NCBI GenBank assembly: GCA_029243605.1
Contig: JAQWRT010000030.1
Coordinates: forward strand, 1-64,000
DNA length: 64,000 nucleotides
Source of the DNA: Myxococcota bacterium
GTDB lineage: Bacteria; Myxococcota_A; UBA9160; UBA4427
Direction of reading: 5' to 3'
Below the pieces are notes generated by a model. The model saw nothing but the letters and a program-made list of their open reading frames with translations. It was not told where the DNA came from and searched no databases. Both the position numbers and the translations under genes were made by a program. Of this stretch, positions 1 to 7,833 are shown one piece after another. The stretch's first letter is position 1. Every line of letters starts with the position of its first letter.

Positions 1-203
1 GACTCGGCGACATGACGGAGAGAGTGACAATGCGCGTTCGGCTCCCAGCGGTAGAACAGGTCGGTATGTCCATCTCCGCGTATCTCAAGCACCGCCCCCC
101 AGTAATCGATGGGGTAGTCGAAGTGGTCGCTAACCGTGTAATGTACCCAATCAAGTCCAGCGTTATCGAGAATGTTCCTCTCAGCCTCTCCCTTTTTTTG
201 CAG
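1..203 (-). CDS. Partial conserved protein, possibly cupin-like (runs off left edge)
   Basis: The minus strand reads open from about 203 to the window edge and gives a convincing soluble protein containing NILDNAGLDWVHYTVSDHF, then IDYWGAVLEIRGDG and LFYRWEPNAHCH. The run of aromatic and His residues resembles the N-terminus of cupin-type small-molecule-binding proteins; that family link is an inference. No ATG lies in this frame. A CTG at 203 is the only nearby start, whereas an ATG at 208 lies one base out of frame across a run of seven A (on the minus strand). So either the start is non-standard or one A is missing from the run. The opposite-strand reading of the same stretch (12-308) has no recognisable features. 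It diverges from the membrane glycosyltransferase gene. Confidence 0.5.
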   Translation of the reverse strand, partial: MQKKGEAERNILDNAGLDWVHYTVSDHFDYPIDYWGAVLEIRGDGHTDLFYRWEPNAHCHSLRHVAE

Positions 204-385
204 CGCATAAGACTACCTCAAAAGCCCCGCTCGCCGACCTCAAAACTCAACTTTACTGCTTGGTCTGGCACGTCGACTCACGATTGCCTGACGAGCGGCT
301 TGCCCTGAAGATTGGGCCAACGCCCTCCCTTAGAAGTATTCCTCAGGCCAATTCTCCCTATCCAAGCTATCCTGCGCCGCACCGA

Positions 386-2191
386 ATGACTAGGTCCCCA
401 AGCGAGCCGTCTGCCATGCCTGCTGTGTCGGATAACGACGTATCTCAAGCAAGCCGATTCGAGACCCTTGTCGCGGGATTCGGGCTTATCACCCTCGTCG
501 GACTCACCACGGCGCTCATTGTGAGAACGTTTGGCTTAGAAGTTGCCTACTACGATGAGTACGACAACTTCGGAAATGCCCTCGTGCTGCTTGGCGACCC
601 TCTCCCCTCGTACTTCACCGCACGTGCTCCCTTCGCGGTGCTCGCCCAACTGCCAGCAATGGCACTCATCCACGCCGAAATCATCGAGCGATCGCTCTTA
701 GTACCCCACTTGGTTGCGCTCGCCATAACACTCAGCGGGCTTGCCCTCAGCTTTCGCTTTATCCGAATGAGCCACTCGGCTTCCGCATCAGCCATGGCCG
801 TAGTCATGCTTGCCTGCAACAGGATCGTGCTCCACTACGCTCCATTCGCCGAAAACACCGGAACCTCTCTACTTGCTCTCGCCCTCGCCTTGCCCCTGAT
901 CTCATCTGCGCGTGCAAACCCTTCGACCAAGCGAGTGATACTCGCGGCCTTCGGAATCGCACTCGCGGGTTTGGCAAGGTCGAATTTCCTGGCATTGGGC
1001 CCAATTACCGTAATTTACTGGATCCTCTACCCAAAATTCTGCAAGGACGAATCTCGACGTGAGTCTCTAGACCTGGGTGCCCTCATCAGCATTGGCCTCC
1101 TTTCCATCCTCATGTGGAATGGGACCTACGTGTTGCTGGATATCATCCGAAACGGTTTAGGCGCGGGGATCCCCCTGCTTTCCGGTTTTGAGCACTCGTT
1201 AACCCTGCTTGCCACAGCCATCAACCCGACTCAGGCAGCCCTTCTGACTGCAGATTTCCTCTTCTACCTTCAGGTTCTTCCCTTGATCTGCGGCTGGCCC
1301 ACAGTGCTACTCGCGCTAATCGGGCTGGCAATTATTGCCCGTCGGAGAACTGGGCTTGATCTACTTGTCTTGCTCTCAGCGCCTATTCTCCTAGTCCTGA
1401 TTTCACGCTTCCCGTGGTACGAGGCTCGCTACGCCATCGCGATCGTGCCACTCATGGCATATCTCGCAGCGAGCCCTCTCCAGTGGCTCATCGAAGTCGT
1501 CAGCCCCTCGCATACACCCCAGCGGATCGCCGCCGGAGGCACACTCTTGCTGATTTTCATCGGGACGCTGCATACCGCCAGCCTCGAGACAAGCCGCTGG
1601 AAGGACCCCTTTTTCAGTCTCCCCTCGGCCCATAAACTCGCAGAATTCATCGAGGAGAAGCGCGGAAATCAGGGGCGCGTCTTCTGGCGAGGGCCCTTTC
1701 ATGCCTTTTATCCCCAGGACCAGAAGATTCATCCGGACGACCCTTACTACTCCATATTTCACTTCCCATCGAAAGCGCTGAGCTACTTGCTCGACAGGCG
1801 CGTAACGAACCGCTTCGAGCTATCCCAGCTTAGGAAGGGAGACGTCGTCGTCTGGAACCCCAATCCGTTGATCACGACCGGCAATATTCCCGACGGCCCT
1901 ACATCACTTGAGATCTTGAGTTTCAGGTCGGTTTCCCTCACGAAAACCGATCCGAGCCAGGAAGGCATCGGCCTAGTAGAAAACGACGGAATTCTATCCG
2001 TAATCTCGACAGCAAAAATTGCCGCAATCACCCTGACGAAAGCCGACGGCTCGGTGCAGAGCCAGCCCCTGCCCCGGCCGGTCACCGAGACTCGCGTCCC
2101 TAGAGGCTTCATCAGCTACGACTTTCTTGTCTACGACACGGAGCGCTTCGGAAGAGCTGAGACGGCCCCGGATTCAGCCGAAAGCTCCTAG
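386..2191 (+). CDS. GT-C-type membrane glycosyltransferase-like protein
   Basis: Predicted polytopic inner-membrane protein of about 600 residues. Some ten or more hydrophobic segments occupy the first two thirds, followed by a soluble C-terminal domain of about 170 residues facing the periplasm. Right after the first membrane segment comes AYYDEYDNF, an acidic Asp-Glu pair at the place where GT-C glycosyltransferases of the PMT/ArnT superfamily carry catalytic acids. Such enzymes transfer sugars from lipid-linked donors to lipids or proteins. The donor and acceptor here cannot be told from sequence. Two starts are possible, ATG 386 or ATG 416, and neither has a clear ribosome binding site. 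The gene stands alone and a hairpin follows the stop. The family is likely but no specific member is recognised. Confidence 0.7.
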   Translation: MTRSPSEPSAMPAVSDNDVSQASRFETLVAGFGLITLVGLTTALIVRTFGLEVAYYDEYDNFGNALVLLGDPLPSYFTARAPFAVLAQLPAMALIHAEIIERSLLVPHLVALAITLSGLALSFRFIRMSHSASASAMAVVMLACNRIVLHYAPFAENTGTSLLALALALPLISSARANPSTKRVILAAFGIALAGLARSNFLALGPITVIYWILYPKFCKDESRRESLDLGALISIGLLSILMWNGTYVLLDIIRNGLGAGIPLLSGFEHSLTLLATAINPTQAALLTADFLFYLQVLPLICGWPTVLLALIGLAIIARRRTGLDLLVLLSAPILLVLISRFPWYEARYAIAIVPLMAYLAASPLQWLIEVVSPSHTPQRIAAGGTLLLIFIGTLHTASLETSRWKDPFFSLPSAHKLAEFIEEKRGNQGRVFWRGPFHAFYPQDQKIHPDDPYYSIFHFPSKALSYLLDRRVTNRFELSQLRKGDVVVWNPNPLITTGNIPDGPTSLEILSFRSVSLTKTDPSQEGIGLVENDGILSVISTAKIAAITLTKADGSVQSQPLPRPVTETRVPRGFISYDFLVYDTERFGRAETAPDSAESS

Positions 2192-2195
2192 AGTG

Positions 2196-2216
2196 CTCGC
2201 CCATCGGGCGGGTTTC
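2196..2216 (+). terminator. Candidate intrinsic terminator
   Basis: A 7-bp GC-rich stem (CTCGCCC / GGGCGGG, one T-G wobble) with a 3-nt loop begins five bases after the glycosyltransferase stop and is followed by only three T. The position is right but the T-tract is short, so it may be a weak terminator. Confidence 0.35.
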
Positions 2217-2392
2217 ACCCGAACTCGTCAATAGCTCGAGAGCAGGCCGGTATCGAGAGCAATGGCGCACTCGAGCCAGGGGCTCTTGGCCCACTTTTGC
2301 CTCGGATTCCCACCCTTTCCAAGACACCAGCCTCCCAGCCTCTCCCCCCTCCCCCGTGATCCCGCCTATACTTGGCCTAGGGGGGGTTTGAT

Positions 2393-2701
2393 ATGAGTTG
2401 GTTGCGACGACTATTTGGGGCTGGAGCTAAGAACGAGAGCGAAGCCGACTTAGGCCAGCCAATCGGTCGTGTCCAAGACTATTTCGCCAAAGTCGGAGTG
2501 GTCGCCGTTCGGCTCGACAAGCCCTTGGCAGTGGGCGACCGATTGCGCGTCAAGGGCTATACGACAGACTTCATCCAACCCGTGAAATCCATGCAAATCG
2601 AGCACGAGTCCGTGGAACGCGCTCGCCGAGGAGCAGCGGTCGGGATCAAGGTTAAGAAGAAATGTCGACGGGGCGACTCCCTCTACAGGCTCTCTTCTTA
2701 A
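2393..2701 (+). CDS. EF-Tu domain 2-like small protein
   Basis: A 102-residue soluble protein. After a short basic N-terminus, the segment from about residue 22 to 100 (GRVQDYFAKVGVVAVRL, then VGDRLRVKGYTTDF and GAAVGIKVKKKCRRGD) has the pattern of the small beta-barrel domain 2 of translation GTPases. Stand-alone copies of this domain are known in bacteria and the domain also ends U32-family peptidases; their role is not settled. The start follows a G-rich stretch (GGGGGGGTTTGAT before ATG) that can serve as ribosome binding site. The gene is monocistronic and convergent with the SDR gene downstream. Confidence 0.75.
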   Translation: MSWLRRLFGAGAKNESEADLGQPIGRVQDYFAKVGVVAVRLDKPLAVGDRLRVKGYTTDFIQPVKSMQIEHESVERARRGAAVGIKVKKKCRRGDSLYRLSS

Positions 2702-2734
2702 CCGCTCTCGACGCCCATCCGTACCTGAAGATCC

Positions 2735-3511
2735 TCAGTGGGGCGTCATCCCACCATCAATTGTATAGACACTGCCATTGATGAATGCTGCCTCGTCACT
2801 GCTGAGGAAGGCGACCAAAGCCGCCACTTCTTCGGGCGATCCGTAGCGGCCTGCCGGAATCGACGCTGTCATTAGCTCCTTCGCGGCTTCGAGCGATTCG
2901 ACATCCAGCCCCGCTTCCAAAGAGCGCATCATCCGGGTCTCCACCGGCGACGGACAGATCGCATTGACTCGAATCCCTTCAGCGGCATAGGTTTGCCCCC
3001 CCGAGCGCGACAGACCTACCACTGCGTGCTTACTCGCCACATAGGCGGGAATCATTGAATTCCCTGACACGCCAGCCACAGACGCAGTATTCACGATTGC
3101 CCCCCCGCCTCGCTTGCGAAGAGCCGGAACGACGGTTTTCATACCCAGAAATACGCCAGTAACATTAACCGCCATGACCTTCTCAAACTCTGCGAGCGGA
3201 TATTCCTCAAGGGTGCAAACGCTGCCCTCGATGCCCGCGTTATTGAACAGGACATCGACGCCTCCGAATCGTTCAGCAGTCCTATCGACATAGTTTTGAA
3301 CATCACTGGGGTTTGTGACGTCCGCCTCCACTATGAGGGCCTCCCCGCCTGCAGCTTTTGCGGCATCGGCCGCCAAATCGAGAGCCGTCCCGGGGAGATC
3401 CACAACAGTGACCCCCGCCCCTTCGCTCGCAAAGCGCTTCACTGCGGCGAGGCCTATACCGCCCGCCGCGCCCGTCACGATGACCACTTTGTTCTCGAAC
3501 CGCTTCTCCAT
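2735..3511 (-). CDS. SDR family NAD(P)-dependent oxidoreductase
   Basis: A classical short-chain dehydrogenase/reductase of 258 residues with every family hallmark: the cofactor-binding TGAAGGIG near the N-terminus, NNAG at about residue 90, a catalytic Ser in NTASVAG, and YVASK with the catalytic Tyr and Lys. The C-terminus FINGSVYTIDGGMTPH is typical of the 3-oxoacyl-ACP reductase/glucose-dehydrogenase-like branch. The substrate is not predictable. The start is placed at 3511, where the protein begins MEKRFENKVVIVTG with GGAG close upstream; the frame stays open further 5' but the extra residues do not look like SDR sequence. A second SDR-fold gene (4306-4983) lies nearby on the other strand. 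Confidence 0.9.
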   Translation of the reverse strand: MEKRFENKVVIVTGAAGGIGLAAVKRFASEGAGVTVVDLPGTALDLAADAAKAAGGEALIVEADVTNPSDVQNYVDRTAERFGGVDVLFNNAGIEGSVCTLEEYPLAEFEKVMAVNVTGVFLGMKTVVPALRKRGGGAIVNTASVAGVSGNSMIPAYVASKHAVVGLSRSGGQTYAAEGIRVNAICPSPVETRMMRSLEAGLDVESLEAAKELMTASIPAGRYGSPEEVAALVAFLSSDEAAFINGSVYTIDGGMTPH

Positions 3512-3548
3512 ACTCCGAACCCCCTCTAATCGAATATCCAAGATTTCA

Positions 3549-3833
3549 CTAGGATGCGTACATTTTGAAGCCATCCCTCACGATTGGGCCTACCTGTATC
3601 GGAGCCCCACCCACCGGAGTGGCCGCAACAGCAAGCCCCGGTTCCATCGCCTCGAGGAAAGCATTCGAATTGCCCTCCACTATCGACGGACACACAAAGA
3701 CATCAACATCCTTCAAGCGATGCTCAACGTTCTGAAAATGACCAGCAAAGACAACCGAATCCTCGATCTCGAAATCCTTACACATTCCCTTCAACTGCAT
3801 TGTCGAACGAATACAATCACCCTTGGTGAACAT
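3549..3833 (-). pseudogene. Glycosyltransferase family 4 C-terminal remnant
   Basis: About 94 codons encode only the donor-binding half of a GT4 glycosyltransferase. The segment from VVFAGHFQNVEHRLKDVDVF through PSIVEGNSNAFLEAMEPGLA to VAATPVGG matches the usual pattern in which the EGxxxxxxEAMxxG glutamate contacts the nucleotide sugar. A complete enzyme needs about 350 residues. No matching N-terminal Rossmann domain is readable upstream: 3853-4125 holds another open frame without recognisable GT sequence. The fragment therefore looks like the remains of a decayed or rearranged gene. Confidence 0.6.
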
Positions 3834-4305
3834 TCCACTAAATCAGATTGCGTCATTCAACATCCGTAAAAAGACCCTCAGCGATCAAGGAACCAGACCC
3901 AAAAGGGACCCATTGGCCCTTATCATAAGCTGATCCTCGAACAATTTGCAGTCCCGGCGCGATCTGGGCAACTGTGTACATTTCCATGAACTGGGTGCAG
4001 TATAGAGTTTGAAATCGATATCCCCACGTTCGCCTGATTGCCGCATTACTAAAAATGGAGCAAGAAGCCCCTGCGGTCAGGCGGGAGCTACTCCCGGCGC
4101 ACTCGAGGGCTATTATGACAGCCAATTCTCTTGGCTACGAACCCGCAGGGGCAGTCATGGAGCGCGCGAGGAGCAGGCGCTGACTTGGCCCTCCATAAAT
4201 TCAAGATGCCGAGCCATTCTCAATCCGGAGTCACTCGGAGAGAGCCGGGAGCACGGCTCTGTTTTTCCCACAGCCAAATTTTATTGAGAAAGGAAGAGTC
4301 CAACT
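3834..4305. other. Region with no convincing gene
   Basis: It lies between the glycosyltransferase remnant and the halohydrin dehalogenase-type gene. A 90-codon leftward frame (3853-4125) is open but matches nothing I recognise and may be further debris of the decayed glycosyltransferase locus. The last 20 bases hold the ribosome binding site (AGGAAGAG) for the gene at 4306. Confidence 0.4.
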
Positions 4306-4983
4306 ATGAGTAAGAGACTCAAAGGAAAGCGGATACTGGTGACGCGCGCCGACACCTACATGGGGCCCCCCACCGTCGAACTCTTTCGCGAGCATGGTGC
4401 TGAAGTGATTGCGGATACTCGTGACCTCAGAGGTGAGGATGCAGCCAACTAGTTGGTCGAGAGCGTCGGGCATATCGACGTACTCGTCGCCAACCTCGCT
4501 ACGGATGCTCGGCTTGGCCTGGCTGCTGTCGATATTGACGAGCAGGTGTGGCAAGGCTTCTTCGATCACATGGTCCACCCCCTTCATAGACTTTGCCGCG
4601 CCGTATTGCCTCAGATGTACGCCCGAAATGCGGGCAAAGTCGTTGTCTTCGGAAGCGCTACCGGCGTCAAAGCGCTAGAAGGCGTATCCGGCTATGGCAC
4701 AGCCCGCGCCGCCCAGGTCGGTTATATCAGAGCTGTCGGGGCCGAATCGGCGCGCCACAACGTCCAGATGAACCTGATCGCGCAGAATTTCGTCGAGAAT
4801 CCCGAGTACTTCCCCCCCGAGTTCACAAACACCCCCGAGTTCAAGCAACTGATGACCCAAGTCCCGTTGGGCCGACTCGCGACCGGGCGAGAGGACGCGT
4901 TGTTCGCACTCTTTCTCGCCTCGGACGAGAGCGACTTCTTCGTCGGTCAAGCGATTCCCTTCAGCGGAGGGTGGGCCCAATAG
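4306..4983 (+). pseudogene. Halohydrin dehalogenase (HHDH)-type SDR, interrupted by in-frame amber codon
   Basis: Read from ATG 4306 (AGGAAGAG nine bases upstream), the frame encodes 225 amino acids broken only by TAG at 4450-4452, codon 49. Both sequence signatures that define halohydrin dehalogenases are present. T-x4-(F/Y)-x-G (Thr13, Tyr18, Gly20) replaces the SDR dinucleotide-binding glycine motif and forms the halide site. S-x12-Y-x3-R (Ser117, Tyr130, Arg134) has Arg where SDR oxidoreductases have Lys. The C-terminal half (NFVENPEYFPPEF, PLGRLATGREDALFALFLAS, FFVGQAIPFSGGW) also follows the HHDH pattern. Such enzymes close vicinal haloalcohols to epoxides and reopen epoxides with azide, cyanide or nitrite, without cofactor. 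Codons on both sides of the stop remain protein-like. TTG 4453 could restart translation, but the product would lack the halide site. Confidence 0.8.
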
Positions 4984-5072
4984 GCAACACGCGAGCACTA
5001 TCCCCCCCTGGGGGTCAGCCCAAGCTCCAGAGGGCTCTGGATCGCTCGGACACATAATGAATTGGCTTTTTT

Positions 5073-5101
5073 TTTACGACTCCGAATTCCGGCGGTATAG
5101 A
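5073..5101 (+). promoter_or_regulatory. Candidate sigma-70-like promoter
   Basis: TTTACG (5073-5078) and TATAGA (5096-5101) are separated by exactly 17 bases, just upstream of the FG-GAP protein gene, inside an AT-rich stretch with a run of nine T. The -35 box is a poor match, so this is only a candidate. Confidence 0.3.
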
Positions 5102-5123
5102 ATGCAGTAGCGGAGAGTTTCGA

Positions 5124-7199
5124 ATGAGCCTTTTCTTAACAAAATGCGCGAGGCGTCTTGGACGCGCGCTCTTTTTGCTGACGATCCTGTTCCTGGAACC
5201 CATTCGCGCGGGCGTGCTCGTCCAGAACACCGTCACCTTAGACCCCCATTCCCTTGCTCATAATGCCGACGAAGCAGGCGATCGCGAGCTCGTCACCATT
5301 GGCGATATCAATGGCGACGGAGTCGACGATCTCGCCATTGGCATTCCTACTGCTTATCTGGGCAAAGGTGCGGTAGTCATTGCCATGATGCGAGCCGACG
5401 GGAGCGTTCAACGAACCTTCCGCCTTGCCTCAAGTGGGCGCAACCTTCCGGGGACGCTCTCGTCTAATCTAGGCGCTACCGCTGGCTTCGGCGATGCGAT
5501 CGCGACCTTGGGTGACCTCGGTGGGGGCACTTTTAGCGGCGAGACTGTACTCGCAATAGCTGCGCCCGGAGACGCGAAAGTGCTGCTGATTGCGCTGGAG
5601 CCTACCGAAGACGGCGCGGGCATCGCCGTCAGCTCGGAAACGGATATAGCGTTCGCCCATCCTCTCGTCGTGCGGGCGCTGGCCAATATCGGAGACCTCG
5701 ATGGGGACGGCGTCCCGGATCTCGCCCTGGGGCAACCAGACGCTGTAAGTACTTACTGCCCTCTACCGGCCTCTCCTTGTGGGACGGTCGTGATCGCCTT
5801 CATGTCGAACAATGGTTCCGTAACAAGCGAGAAACACTTGGAAGCGGGTCTGGGCGGGGTACCCCTTCTTGCGCCTCTCGAACATTTTGGATTCTCGCTC
5901 GCGAGCTTGAGCGAACCACGCGCAACCCACTGTGTTGCAGTCGGCACGCCCGGCCACGCGGGAGACAGCGGCGGGCTCCTTCTACTGGAGCTGAGCCCAG
6001 TAAACTTCTCGGTGCTCTCGGCTAGCCGAATCGACCAAGCCAGCCTATCCCTGACCAGCTGGGGCTCCACAGCGCGATTCGGAGCCAGTCTGGAAACAAT
6101 ACCGGGGCGCCAAGCGGGAGAAGTTTTCGGGCTCCTGGTCGGAGCACCCAATGCCCTGGATCAGAACGGAAATGCGGATGCAGGAGGGCTGGCTCTACTG
6201 AGCAAGGACGATCAGGCGAACCTTTCACTTTTGCTCGCCGTCGATCAGGCGAGCGGCGAGGTACCCGGAGCCTATGCCAGCGGTATTCCCACCATGTTCG
6301 GACAGTCGATCGCTCTCGCGGATGTCAACGGTGACGGGCTTCCCGAAATTTTCATCGATGCAGCCACTGATTCCACGGGGAACGCTCCCAGCATTTACGC
6401 CAACTGGGCTCTTGACGCTGATGACGATGGCTACCCCGATATCGCCGACAACTGCCCCATCCTTAGAAATCCGAATCAGGACGATTCCGATGGCGATGGT
6501 GTGGGCGACGTCTGTGACAACTGCCCAGATATTTCCAACTCTGACCAGCTCAACGCAGATACAGCCGGAACAGGGGACGCATGCGAGCCCGTCAAAATTC
6601 GCCTACAGGCAACGGGTACGGCATCGGCCCCGGCCTGGAGTTTGAACCTTGAGTGTGGCGCATCCACAGTCAGCAGCCTGCAACTCGCGATTGTGCCCCA
6701 TCGATCTGCGATCAGCTCTGGCTGGCTGAGCTCCATGGATTTCGGCGGTGGCTGTGATGCTCCGACTACAGTCCCTCTCCCTCTAACCGGTCCCGCCACC
6801 CCCCGTACCGTCAATTTGGGAGGCACCGGGTGTCGGCAAAATCCGAGCTTGGGGAGCACCGTCGACGCGTCTACCTCGGGTGCGTTCCTGACAGACCCCA
6901 ACGGAATCCGAGCCGGCTATCCGACACTCAGACCAAACTCCCTCTACCTCCTCCTTGAAGGGGTCAGTACTGCAAACGGACCGTCTCTGTGTACCGCCTC
7001 AGATACAACGCCGACCTTCCTCGGCGAAATCGTCTCGAACCCCGCAGGCGTAGGCGAATCGCTCTCGCTTTTCCTTTCACTCGACCGGGGGCTGGGGGAC
7101 AGCCCAGTCCGTGGTTCGGGCCCGCTCGCGACCCCAGGTACCGACAGCATAGACGCATTCGAGGCGATCACTACCCTCTCCACAACCTTGAATCGCTAG
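5124..7199 (+). CDS. Secreted FG-GAP / thrombospondin type 3 repeat protein
   Basis: A 691-residue exported protein. An N-terminal signal peptide (about residues 1-30: basic start, hydrophobic core, then IRAG) is followed by an integrin-alpha-like beta-propeller with FG-GAP calcium-loop repeats such as IGDINGDGVDDLAIG, IGDLDGDGVPDLALG and LADVNGDGLPEIF. Around residues 430-490 come thrombospondin type 3 calcium-binding repeats (DADDDGYPDIADNCP, DDSDGDGVGDVCDNCPD). The last 200 residues are a beta-rich domain with paired cysteines that I do not recognise. Proteins of this kind sit on or outside the outer membrane and bind calcium; their partners are unknown. The start has GGAGAG upstream. No obvious C-terminal sorting signal is seen. 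Confidence 0.85.
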   Translation: MSLFLTKCARRLGRALFLLTILFLEPIRAGVLVQNTVTLDPHSLAHNADEAGDRELVTIGDINGDGVDDLAIGIPTAYLGKGAVVIAMMRADGSVQRTFRLASSGRNLPGTLSSNLGATAGFGDAIATLGDLGGGTFSGETVLAIAAPGDAKVLLIALEPTEDGAGIAVSSETDIAFAHPLVVRALANIGDLDGDGVPDLALGQPDAVSTYCPLPASPCGTVVIAFMSNNGSVTSEKHLEAGLGGVPLLAPLEHFGFSLASLSEPRATHCVAVGTPGHAGDSGGLLLLELSPVNFSVLSASRIDQASLSLTSWGSTARFGASLETIPGRQAGEVFGLLVGAPNALDQNGNADAGGLALLSKDDQANLSLLLAVDQASGEVPGAYASGIPTMFGQSIALADVNGDGLPEIFIDAATDSTGNAPSIYANWALDADDDGYPDIADNCPILRNPNQDDSDGDGVGDVCDNCPDISNSDQLNADTAGTGDACEPVKIRLQATGTASAPAWSLNLECGASTVSSLQLAIVPHRSAISSGWLSSMDFGGGCDAPTTVPLPLTGPATPRTVNLGGTGCRQNPSLGSTVDASTSGAFLTDPNGIRAGYPTLRPNSLYLLLEGVSTANGPSLCTASDTTPTFLGEIVSNPAGVGESLSLFLSLDRGLGDSPVRGSGPLATPGTDSIDAFEAITTLSTTLNR

Positions 7200-7271
7200 G
7201 CCAGTTCACGTGTGGGGCTCGGGCATCCTGCCCTAGATGTCAGACTTCCCGTCAAATGACTCATGTTTTCT

Positions 7272-7285
7272 ACTGAAATTTCAGT
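7272..7285. promoter_or_regulatory. 14-bp perfect palindrome upstream of histidine kinase
   Basis: ACTGAAATTTCAGT is fully self-complementary. It lies 62 bases before the kinase start and 70 bases after the FG-GAP gene stop. It could be a dimeric-regulator operator, or a weak terminator because TTTTCC follows on the plus strand. Confidence 0.35.
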
Positions 7286-7346
7286 GTAGTTTTCCAACCC
7301 GACGAAACGGAATGCCACCCCTTACCCCCTACGGCAAAAGCAAGAT

Positions 7347-7720
7347 ATGATTCTCCCCATGTCCACGCGTGCTTTCTTGCCCTCTGGCCCTTTTTCCTAC
7401 GAAGCACAGAACTGGCTTGCCGACTATCTCATCAAAGCCACCGCCATCCTAGGCCCATTAGTCGGCGGCACGCTTATCTACCGATGGTATATCGGCCTCC
7501 TGCCCCTCCAACTTGCGATGCTCGCTTTCCTCCTGATCCCATTCGCTTGGCTGCCGCTCGTGTCCAAGCGCCTTTCGCTCCGATTCAAATCAGCTCTCCT
7601 GCTTACCGTATTTGCGAGCAGCACCGCGACTACTTTCATAACTGGGGGCCTGGTCGGTATCGGGCCTTTGCTGAGCATCCTGACGGCTTTCATTACTCTC
7701 GTCTTCTACAGGCAGCGAGT
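7347..7720 (+). pseudogene. Membrane sensor segment of hybrid histidine kinase, separated by a frameshift
   Basis: This frame encodes about 120 residues with several hydrophobic helices (ATAILGPLVGGTLIYRW, LAMLAFLLIPFAWLP, SALLLTVFASSTATTF, LLSILTAFITLVFY). Near 7705-7720 the membrane-protein reading continues one base later as SESFIGLLALLTIAVFASGY..., which runs directly into the kinase frame at 7834. After that point the original frame turns into arginine- and proline-rich nonsense and stops at 7811. The most economical reading is one extra base near 7705-7720 in a gene that originally ran from 7347 or 7356 to 9477. The segment would be the membrane anchor and sensor of the kinase. Confidence 0.65.
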
Positions 7721-7833
7721 CTTTCATCGGCCTGCTCGCTCTCCTAACCATTGCCGTCTTCGCCAGCGGCTACGGCCACCTCCAGGGCACTTTCGGTCCA
7801 GGACCGCTTGACCTGAATAATCCAATCAACATC

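Noticed and set aside
12-308. Plus-strand open frame at the left edge
   Set aside because: It is the shadow of the minus-strand cupin-like gene, which has far better protein character.
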